From NCBI GenBank assembly GCA_031551755.1, contig JAVBNE010000009.1:1-42153 (forward strand): 42,153 nt of DNA, read 5' to 3'. Of this stretch, positions 7,235 to 14,235 are shown piece after piece (position 1 is the stretch's first letter; every line of letters starts with the position of its first letter). Below the pieces are notes generated by a model. That model was not told where the DNA came from. It did not search any database and saw only the letters and a list, made by a program, of their open reading frames with translations. The translations under genes and the position numbers were made by a program. Origin of the DNA: JAVBMU01 sp031551755 (lineage in GTDB: Bacteria > Actinomycetota > Actinomycetes > Actinomycetales > Cellulomonadaceae).

Positions 7235-8438
7235 GGAGCTCTCCCGCCGGGCTTTCCTCACCGGCGGTACGGCCACCCTGGGAGCGGCCGCTCTGGTGGC
7301 CGCAGCCGGCGCCGGTGGGGTGGCCGTGGGCCGCGCCACAGCACCCGAGGCACCGGCCGCGCCGGACCCGGGTGCTGCCACGGTGCCCTTCCATGGTGCC
7401 CGGCAGGCCGGTATCGACACCCTGCCGCAGTCCTATCTGACCCTTGCCGCGCTCGACCTGGTGCCCGGCGCGGATCGGGACGCCGTCGTGCGGCTGATGC
7501 GGATCTGGGCGGACGACGCCGCCCGGTTGGCGGCGGGGCAACCGGCCCTCGCCGACACCGAACCCGAACTCGCCCCGATCCCGGCGCGGCTCACGGTCAC
7601 CGTGGGGTGGGGACCGCGACTCTTCGACGTCGCCGGCATCGCCGCGCAGCGGCCCAATTGGCTCAAGCCCCTGCCCGCCTTCGCCATCGACCGCCTCGAA
7701 GACCGCTGGAGCCACGGCGACGTCGTGCTCCAGATCTGTGCAGACGATCAGGTCACCGTGGCGCACGCGGCGCGCATCTTGCTGCGGGGCGCCCGGGAAA
7801 TGGCGTCGGTGCGCTGGGTGCAGCACGGGTTCCGGCGGGCGGTGGGCACCGAACCCACCGGCACCACGATGCGCAACCTCATGGGCCAGGTCGACGGCAC
7901 CCGTAACCCCGATGTCGTGGCGGAGCCGGATCTGCTCTGGTCAACCGGTTCCGACGGCTGGCTGGCGGGTGGCACTTCGATGGTGGTCCGCCGGGTCGCG
8001 ATCAACCTGGACACCTGGGACGAGCTCGATCGCGGCGGCAAGGAAGCCGTGATGGGCCGCCGACTGAGCAATGGGGCACCATTGACCGGGACCAAGGAGT
8101 TCGACGAGCCGGACCTCAAGGCGACGAACGACCTCGGGTTCACAGTGATCGACACCGCTGCGCACATCCGCCGGGCCCGCACGGACGACTTGGGGCAACG
8201 TTTCCTGCGTCGGGGCTACAACTACGACGACGCACCCGCCGCTGGCCAGGTGAGTGACTGTGGACTGGTCTTCATCACATTCCAGGCCGATGTGGTGCGC
8301 CAGTTCGTGCCGATCCAGGAGCGGCTGGCCGAGGTTGACCTGCTCAACACCTGGACGACGCCGGTCGGGTCGGCCGTCTTCGCGATTCCCCCTGGATGCG
8401 ATGAGGGCGGCTATTGGGGTCAGCACATGCTGTCGTGA
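7227..8438 (+). CDS. dtpA: Tat-exported DyP-type haem peroxidase (DtpA-like)
   Basis: A 403-aa protein. The N-terminus has the twin-arginine motif SRRAFLTGG and a hydrophobic Ala/Gly stretch, so it is exported folded. The DyP signature is complete: GQVDGTRNP with the catalytic Asp, the probable proximal haem His in DTAAHIRRA, and the distal Arg in FLRRGYNYDD. DyP enzymes use peroxide to oxidise dyes and other substrates. The 8-nt overlap with the PCuAC gene and the upstream CopC gene match the dtpA neighbourhood of S. lividans, where this peroxidase works in extracellular copper trafficking. The iron-uptake EfeB family is an alternative name for related proteins, but no efeU/efeO genes are present. 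Confidence 0.88.
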   Translation: MGEELSRRAFLTGGTATLGAAALVAAAGAGGVAVGRATAPEAPAAPDPGAATVPFHGARQAGIDTLPQSYLTLAALDLVPGADRDAVVRLMRIWADDAARLAAGQPALADTEPELAPIPARLTVTVGWGPRLFDVAGIAAQRPNWLKPLPAFAIDRLEDRWSHGDVVLQICADDQVTVAHAARILLRGAREMASVRWVQHGFRRAVGTEPTGTTMRNLMGQVDGTRNPDVVAEPDLLWSTGSDGWLAGGTSMVVRRVAINLDTWDELDRGGKEAVMGRRLSNGAPLTGTKEFDEPDLKATNDLGFTVIDTAAHIRRARTDDLGQRFLRRGYNYDDAPAAGQVSDCGLVFITFQADVVRQFVPIQERLAEVDLLNTWTTPVGSAVFAIPPGCDEGGYWGQHMLS

Positions 8439-8593
8439 CACGCCGAAGGGGACGAGTTGCCTGATTCGTGGGGCTGAATGGCAAGAAACTGGCTTGTTTC
8501 CTGGTGTTGCGCCTCGCGTATCGGCTTCGGCTGGCACACTTGGGATCGCTACGCCGTACCCACAAGGCGGCGTGAACCGGAGAAGGGAACCGC

Positions 8594-8875
8594 ATGTCGC
8601 TCAACAAGTCCGAGCTGGTCTCGGCCATTGCCAGTAAGTCCGGCCTCACGAAGGCGGATGCCGAGAGTGCGCTCAACGCATTCCAGGAGGTGCTGATCGA
8701 GTCGCTGGGCAAGGGCGAGGCCGTCAAGGTCACGGGTCTGCTGTCCGTCGAGCGCGTCGAGCGTGCCGCTCGCACCGGACGCAACCCGCGCACCGGTGAG
8801 GAGATCTCGATCCCTGCCGGCTTCGGCGTGAAGATCAGCGCTGGCAGCCTCCTGAAGAAGGCCGCCGCCAAGTAA
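8594..8875 (+). CDS. hup: HU-family histone-like DNA-binding protein
   Basis: A 93-aa protein covering the whole HU fold: MSLNKSELVSAIASKSGLTKADAE, then the signature GRNPRTGEEISIPA in the DNA-binding arm, and a Lys/Ala-rich end. HU bends DNA and compacts the nucleoid. GGAGAAGGG lies 6 nt before the ATG. It lacks the long Lys/Ala tail of mycobacterial HupB and so resembles the short HU of Streptomyces HupA type. It is monocistronic, with a terminator behind it. Confidence 0.95.
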   Translation: MSLNKSELVSAIASKSGLTKADAESALNAFQEVLIESLGKGEAVKVTGLLSVERVERAARTGRNPRTGEEISIPAGFGVKISAGSLLKKAAAK

Positions 8876-8926
8876 GACCGCGGGCGCACAAGCGCCAGCA
8901 AGCCGGTTTCACCCGGCCTGCGCAAA

Positions 8927-8955
8927 GGCTCGGAACTGATCGGTTCCGGGCCTTT
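8927..8955 (+). terminator. Intrinsic terminator of hup
   Basis: GGCTCGGAAC (8927-8936) pairs with GTTCCGGGCC (8943-8952) over ten positions with one G-T wobble. The 6-nt loop is followed by a short T-run. It sits 50 nt after the hup stop. Confidence 0.8.
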
Positions 8956-9022
8956 CGCATTCCCCACCGAGGCCGTGACCTCATCTGATGCCTAGGCAGC
9001 CGCTGGAGACGATGCCCGCAGC

Positions 9023-9034
9023 GATGACGTCATC
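9023..9034. promoter_or_regulatory. Perfect palindrome upstream of the large membrane protein gene
   Basis: GATGACGTCATC is a perfect 12-bp palindrome about 40 nt before the chosen GTG start at 9076. Its position fits an operator, but no regulator is known and it could be chance. Confidence 0.35.
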
Positions 9035-9075
9035 CCCAGGTGGCTCCCGGGTTCATCCCCAGGGGGGAGCCCTTC

Positions 9076-12000
9076 GTGGTGCCAACTGGGAAAAGATGTG
9101 GTGTGCACGAAAACTGGGTTGATGTCGCGCTCGCTCGCCTCCATGACTTCCGCTCGTGTCCGGGCTGCGGGGCACCGCTCGCCTCGACGCACTGCCAGGG
9201 GTGCGGCATCGAACTGGCGGACCCGCGGGCGCGCGAGGTGGCGACAGCTTCGAAAGCGGCCGCCGATGCGTTGCTCCGGCGGGAGTCCGCGCTGGCAGGA
9301 CTGCGCATGCGGGCTGCCTCCCACGCGGTGCCCGCCCCGGTTCCAGCGACTGGTGCCGCTCCTTCGCCCGGCGCAGTGCCGGGACCTGCACGCACCCATG
9401 CCTCGGCACTCACCCAGCCCGGTGTGGCCGTTGACCCCGGATCGATACCGCCGGACTCGGGTCATCCCTACACGCATCCAGGCCCTCTCCTGCCGCCCGT
9501 CCCCGTACGGGCGCGGTCGACGATCGGACTCCAACAGGTCTTGGCCGCCGCTGGCGCCGGGCTGCTCGCAGTCGCCGTAGTCGTATTCGTTTTCTTCACG
9601 CTGGCCGATCAACTGCTCACCCGGGCTCTGGTCACCGGCGGGGTGACCGTTGTCGCTGGTGCCGCCGCCGTCGCCATGCGGCGGCTGCGCATGCCCTCCT
9701 CGGGTGAGGCATTGGCCGCGCTCACAACTGTCTTGGTGCTCGGCGACGTCGAACTCGGTCTACTGGCGGGTCACATCTCCGGCGCTTCGGCCTGGGGTGT
9801 GCGGGCTGGGATGTGGGCCGCCATCGCCGCCATGTCGCTGTTCGTCGGCCGATGGGTGCCGATGCGCTCCTGGATCTCCGCGGCCACATTGTTGCCGCCC
9901 GTCGTACCGCTGGCCCTGGTGGGTGTCGTGTGGTCGAGCAGGGTCGATGTCTGGGTGGGGCGGACGTTGGCGTTGGCCCTGTTCGCCGCGACGGTGGCCA
10001 CGCTGCTCGTCTTGCCGATCGCGCGGCTCGCGAGCAACCGGGTAGGTTCCGATCTGCGGCCTGAGAAGAAGCTCCTAGTGATCGTTCGCCTCGTATTCTT
10101 CCCGCTCGGCGCGCTGATCGGCCTGACCACGGGCAAACTCGACGGGCTGCCCGGGCTCGGCTCCTCGGCGTGTCTGATGGCCGTCGCCGCGCTGTGTGCC
10201 TACGCCGTCTCGCATACGACTGGCAGCCGGTTGTGGACGGTCGCGGCAGGGGCGTCGGCGGCCCTGGCGAGCGCACTCCTCGGGGTGGCGTCGATGCCGT
10301 GGTCCGTCGCAGTCCTCCCCGCTTTGGTGCTGTTGATGCTGGTGGCCATGGGAGCGGCCACCCGGCGTCTTGATGGCGCCCGCCGGGGTGACCTGCTCGG
10401 TGGCGGTCTCATGGTCATGGTGGTGGCTCTCGTCATTCCGGGAATGGTCTGGCTGGGCTCGGTTCTCCATCGAGTCGGGGTCCCCCGCGAGGAGGCCCCG
10501 CTGGACTTCGACGCCCCTGCGGGAGGAGAAGGTGCCCTCGCGACCGCGGCCCTCCTGGGGATCACGGCGGGGCTTGTGGCCCTGCTGGCACTGGCGCGAC
10601 TGCGCTTGGTCACCGAGCGAGCCGTGCTGGTGGAGGGGAAGCCATTCGGTTCCGTCCGGGAAAAGCGCGCGCATGTGACCTGTGCCATCGGGCGCTACTT
10701 CAGCCCGTGGATGGCGTTGGTCCTTCTGGTCGGGATCATCGCGCACCCGAGTTGGTGGCTCGACACCTCGGTCGCGTTGGGCGCGTTGGCCGTTGCGGCG
10801 TTGATCGCGACGCTGATCCGGCCGCAGCTCACCCGGAAGCTGGTCGGGGCCGTCGGACATACCTCCGGCACCGGGACCGTGACAGATGAGCGCACCGCCG
10901 TGGGCCTGGGACGCCGACGCCTGGAGCCGTTCGCCGACGTCGAGCTGCGATGGTGGCGCTGGGCGGCCCTCACGGGAGTCTTCGGTCTCCTGGCCATCGT
11001 CGCGGCCGCCTCCTGGGCCGAGCGCACTACCGCGCTCGCGGCCGGTGGTCTCGTTGTGCTGCTGGTGCTGTGGTCGCGCCAGGTGGTGCCCGTGCCGGTG
11101 AGGCCCTGGCTCGTGGTTCTCGCCTACGGATACGGACTGGTCGTCTTGGCCTTCGGGTTGTGGTGGGCGCGTCCGGAGTGGGTCGTGGTGGCCTGTGTGG
11201 TCTCGGCAGCAGCGTCGGTGATCGCATTGGCGGTCACGATGCTCCGCAGAGTCGATCGTCAGACCTGGTGGGCTGTGCTCGCGACCACCGCGGTGCCGTT
11301 CGGGGTGGGAGTGGCGACGCTGCTCGTCGAACGTAGCTGGTGGTCGGTGGGCGCCGCCGTGCTGATGCTCGCTTTGGAGGCCGTGCTCGTGCTGACTCGG
11401 CGCGACGGCGCGGCCCCCTGGTTGCGGGCCGGCGCCGCATGGGGGTTGCTCCCGACGATGTCGGTGGCCCTGGTCAGCGCCGGTGCGATGCTGCTTCCGG
11501 GGAGTGGCTCGCCAGTAGTGGTGCCGGTGGTGGCCGGGCTGACCGCCGCGATGGCGATCGCCGCCGCGCCCTTGGCTTCTTGGCGCGCCGGGCATGGACT
11601 CGATGACCAGTCGGTGCGGTGGATCCGACTCGGCGTGGAGATGAGTGCCCTGGTGACCGCCGCCATCGCGATCCTGCTCGCTGTCGTTCGCGAAGCCGTC
11701 AGTGGCCAGATCACCGTCGCGGTGCTGTGCATTCTGGCCGCAGGCGCCGGGGTCGTCGCCCTGCGCGCGGACCGCCGGGCGGTGTGGTGGCTGAGTGCCG
11801 CGGGCTGGGTCGCGGCCCTGTGGACGTCACTGACACTTGCCGGCATCGGACTGGTTGAGGCCTACACGGTTCCGATGGCCGTGGTCGCCGTGTTCGTGGG
11901 TGTCCTGCTCGCCTGGCGGGCGCCCCGGTGGTGGGGGCTGGCTGGCGCCGGATTCGTGCTGTTGATCGTGCCCTCTCTTCTCGTGCAGATCGCCGGGCAG

Positions 12001-13224
12001 TCCACCGACTGGGGGCAGGAACGCTGGTCGGGGGCATCGCCGGTGCGATCCTGGACGGTTATCGCCGTGAGCGTCGTAGCGCTGGTCGCATCGGTGCTGG
12101 TGGGACGGCTGGCTGTGCGGGTTGGGTCTGCGGCTGACTCCGACACAGGAGGTGTCGGCGGCGAGGGTCGCCGGGGCGCATGGACGCGGGCCTTCGCGGC
12201 CCAACTTGCCGGCGTCGGGGTCTTGGGCGCCGTGATCGGGGCCATCGAAGCCTTGACACTGGCCGGCTTCGAGCCGGTGCGTCGGACATCCGATGCCGGG
12301 CCGGAGGCGACCACCCTGTTCTTGGAGGCTTTCGGGTGGTCCGTATTGGCCGGGTGCCTGGCCGGCGCCGGGGGCTGGTTGGCGGCACGGGCGCTGCGCT
12401 GGGCACGGGTCACTCGATGGTGGGCGGCGCCCGCCATCGCCATGGTTGTCGTGGGCGCTGTGCCGAATACTGGATGGTCCACCCAGGCGGTCGGCACCCT
12501 GTGGGTGGTGGAGATCGCACTGTTGGCGCTCGCGGTCCTCGTGACTCGGCGCGCACTGGCGGGTCGCCTCGACATCGCCCCCGTGTGGTTCGTGTGGCTG
12601 GCAGCGATGGCATGCGCGATCGGTGGATGGTTCCCGCGGTCGTTGCGCGTCGAGGTATTCTCCTTGCCCCTCGGCGGGGGACTGTTGTTGGTTGGGGCAC
12701 TGGGGCTCGCGGCGGCCCTGCGGACGACTGCTTCGCGGGATGCGACCAAGTCGGCGGGCACTCCCGGAACGGGTGCCGGGGGGTCCGGTGGCGTGGGGTC
12801 CGGTGGCGTGGCGAGGATCGCGATGGCTGGGCGCCCGGCCATGCGACGGGCATGGCCGGTGGGTTACCTCGGCTCGTGGCGGACGCTCGGCGTCGGCCTG
12901 CTAGCGACCTTCGGGCCGTCAATATGCGCGACATTCACCAACGCACGCACCTGGCGGGCGGTGCTGGTGATCCTGTTGGCGCTGATCTGTGTTCTCGTGG
13001 GTACCCGGTGGAACCTCTCGGCCCCCTTCGTTCTTGGTGTCGCGGTGTTGCCGGTGGAGATCATCGTGGTGTTCGCAACCCAGCTCGGCAAGGACATCAG
13101 CACGGGGCCGTGGATGCTCACCCTGACGGCCGCCGGGGGGCTGTTGATCATCATCGCGACGTACTACGAGCGGCGGATCGCGGCGCATGGAGGTGCGGCG
13201 GCCTATGTTCGCGACCTGCGGTAG
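9076..13224 (+). CDS. Giant polytopic membrane protein with N-terminal zinc ribbon (SCO7613-like)
   Basis: A 1382-aa protein. Residues 28-43 hold a zinc ribbon of two Cys pairs (CPGCGAPL, CQGCGIEL). A Pro/Ala-rich linker follows, then more than thirty hydrophobic segments fill the rest of the chain with little soluble domain between them. This matches actinobacterial proteins named after the SCO7613 C-terminal domain, whose function is unknown. GTG 9076 is preferred because AGGGGGGAG lies 6 nt upstream; GTG 9040 would add 12 residues. It is probably a single-gene unit, and the next gene is convergent. Transport or envelope roles are only guesses. Confidence 0.8.
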   Translation: MVPTGKRCGVHENWVDVALARLHDFRSCPGCGAPLASTHCQGCGIELADPRAREVATASKAAADALLRRESALAGLRMRAASHAVPAPVPATGAAPSPGAVPGPARTHASALTQPGVAVDPGSIPPDSGHPYTHPGPLLPPVPVRARSTIGLQQVLAAAGAGLLAVAVVVFVFFTLADQLLTRALVTGGVTVVAGAAAVAMRRLRMPSSGEALAALTTVLVLGDVELGLLAGHISGASAWGVRAGMWAAIAAMSLFVGRWVPMRSWISAATLLPPVVPLALVGVVWSSRVDVWVGRTLALALFAATVATLLVLPIARLASNRVGSDLRPEKKLLVIVRLVFFPLGALIGLTTGKLDGLPGLGSSACLMAVAALCAYAVSHTTGSRLWTVAAGASAALASALLGVASMPWSVAVLPALVLLMLVAMGAATRRLDGARRGDLLGGGLMVMVVALVIPGMVWLGSVLHRVGVPREEAPLDFDAPAGGEGALATAALLGITAGLVALLALARLRLVTERAVLVEGKPFGSVREKRAHVTCAIGRYFSPWMALVLLVGIIAHPSWWLDTSVALGALAVAALIATLIRPQLTRKLVGAVGHTSGTGTVTDERTAVGLGRRRLEPFADVELRWWRWAALTGVFGLLAIVAAASWAERTTALAAGGLVVLLVLWSRQVVPVPVRPWLVVLAYGYGLVVLAFGLWWARPEWVVVACVVSAAASVIALAVTMLRRVDRQTWWAVLATTAVPFGVGVATLLVERSWWSVGAAVLMLALEAVLVLTRRDGAAPWLRAGAAWGLLPTMSVALVSAGAMLLPGSGSPVVVPVVAGLTAAMAIAAAPLASWRAGHGLDDQSVRWIRLGVEMSALVTAAIAILLAVVREAVSGQITVAVLCILAAGAGVVALRADRRAVWWLSAAGWVAALWTSLTLAGIGLVEAYTVPMAVVAVFVGVLLAWRAPRWWGLAGAGFVLLIVPSLLVQIAGQSTDWGQERWSGASPVRSWTVIAVSVVALVASVLVGRLAVRVGSAADSDTGGVGGEGRRGAWTRAFAAQLAGVGVLGAVIGAIEALTLAGFEPVRRTSDAGPEATTLFLEAFGWSVLAGCLAGAGGWLAARALRWARVTRWWAAPAIAMVVVGAVPNTGWSTQAVGTLWVVEIALLALAVLVTRRALAGRLDIAPVWFVWLAAMACAIGGWFPRSLRVEVFSLPLGGGLLLVGALGLAAALRTTASRDATKSAGTPGTGAGGSGGVGSGGVARIAMAGRPAMRRAWPVGYLGSWRTLGVGLLATFGPSICATFTNARTWRAVLVILLALICVLVGTRWNLSAPFVLGVAVLPVEIIVVFATQLGKDISTGPWMLTLTAAGGLLIIIATYYERRIAAHGGAAAYVRDLR

Positions 13225-13240
13225 CGCGACCTGCGGTAGC
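13211..13240 (+). repeat. 15-nt tandem duplication across a stop codon
   Basis: GCGACCTGCGGTAGC occurs twice back to back at 13211-13225 and 13226-13240. The first copy holds the TAG stop (13222-13224) of the large membrane protein gene, so the second adds a duplicated, unread copy of its end. Confidence 0.9.
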
Positions 13241-13273
13241 GCGTGTGCTGGTGTGTGAGCGATAGGGCGTGAC

Positions 13274-13999
13274 TCAGCCCGCAGTGGGCCGGCGTATGAC
13301 GAAACGTCGCAATGGCCGCGGCAGGACGGGCACATGGTGCTGGAACAAGACGGCATACAGCAGGGTCAGGAGGAAGCACATTGCGATGATCTCGCCGCCG
13401 TCCTCGATCGCGGTCAACGGTAGATCGAGGGGCGAACTGCCGATGAGGGGTGCGTGGATCGCGTCGATGACTACCCCGGTGAGGACCAGGGCGGCGAAAC
13501 AGCATCCGACGGCGATGGAGACCGCCTGGTCCGCTGGTTTCGCGCGCCGATGAGTGATCACCACGAATACCAAGAGCAGGCAACCGAGTGAGCCGATCCA
13601 GACTGCTTCACCCACGTGTATGGCGGCAGTGCCGAACTGGGGGAACCTGCGTTGGCAGGCGAAGCCGAAACGTTCATGCCAGAGAAAGACGTCGTCGAGC
13701 AGGAGTACCGCGATAGCGGTGGCCCACGCGAGATACACCGACGCTCGGCGGCGAACCGCCAGGACAAGAGCGAATCCGACGGCCGTGGCTGTCTGCAGAT
13801 ACTGGAACCGTTCCCCATAGCCCCGGTCGACGCCGAGATCGAAGCGTAGCTCTCCGGGCGCGCCGGTGTAGGCGCGGATGAGGTGCAGAGCGATCAACAC
13901 TCCGGCGATGACAAGGAGTGCGGTCAAGAGCAAACCGGCTGATCGGGCCGGTGTCCCGACGAAGAATGCTGCGGCTCGCGCCCACCGATGGGATAACAC
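13274..13999 (-). CDS. Unknown integral membrane protein
   Basis: A 241-aa protein with about six hydrophobic segments, an early conserved-looking loop (GELRFDLGVDRGYGERFQY), LDDVFLWHE in the middle, and a basic C-terminus. I do not recognise the family. GTG 13999 is chosen because GGAGG lies just upstream on this strand (complement of 14004-14008); TTG 14017 is possible but has no ribosome site. Acidic and His residues (DDVFLWHE, DAIHAP, EDGGE) lie near membrane segments and could bind metal or be catalytic, as in some membrane hydrolases, but that is speculation. Confidence 0.7.
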   Translation of the reverse strand: MLSHRWARAAAFFVGTPARSAGLLLTALLVIAGVLIALHLIRAYTGAPGELRFDLGVDRGYGERFQYLQTATAVGFALVLAVRRRASVYLAWATAIAVLLLDDVFLWHERFGFACQRRFPQFGTAAIHVGEAVWIGSLGCLLLVFVVITHRRAKPADQAVSIAVGCCFAALVLTGVVIDAIHAPLIGSSPLDLPLTAIEDGGEIIAMCFLLTLLYAVLFQHHVPVLPRPLRRFVIRRPTAG

Positions 14000-14130
14000 G
14001 TAGCCTCCAAAGATCAATGACTAATCATCTAAAGGTACCAAAAGTGAGCTTCGGCCCTCTCCCGCCGCGATGAGAACGGTGACGGCGTACCGAGTTTCGG
14101 GTACGACGTGCTGCCTGATCGCCGTCAGTC

Positions 14131-14202
14131 GCCGAGTGCTGCGCTTTCAGTCGAGTGCTGCGGCTTAAACCGCAGCACTCGACTAGAACTACAGCACTCG
14201 GC
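14131..14202. repeat. Nested double palindrome with four CGAGTGCTG elements
   Basis: The inner hairpin has a 15-bp stem: AGTCGAGTGCTGCGG (14149-14163) pairs perfectly with 14170-14184, leaving a 6-nt loop. An outer pair, GCCGAGTGCTG (14131-14141) with CAGCACTCGGC (14192-14202), is also perfect, with exactly 8 nt between outer and inner arms on each side. All four arms carry CGAGTGCTG or its complement. It lies about 34 nt downstream of the flippase-like gene (minus strand), so it may terminate transcription, but there is no T-run. Confidence 0.8.
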
Positions 14203-14235
14203 CAGGATGGACCTGGACGACCGCCGCCGGACGCC

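Noticed and set aside
10075..11595. 506-codon minus-strand frame opposite the giant membrane protein
   Set aside because: It has no ribosome site, and its His/Gln/Arg/Pro-rich product is typical of the antisense of a high-GC gene. The plus-strand gene has clear membrane segments.
14150..14183. CIRCE (HrcA) heat-shock operator, because of GCACTC/GAGTGC arms
   Set aside because: CIRCE reads GCACTC then GAGTGC around a 9-nt gap; here the arms are in the opposite order, and no chaperone gene follows.
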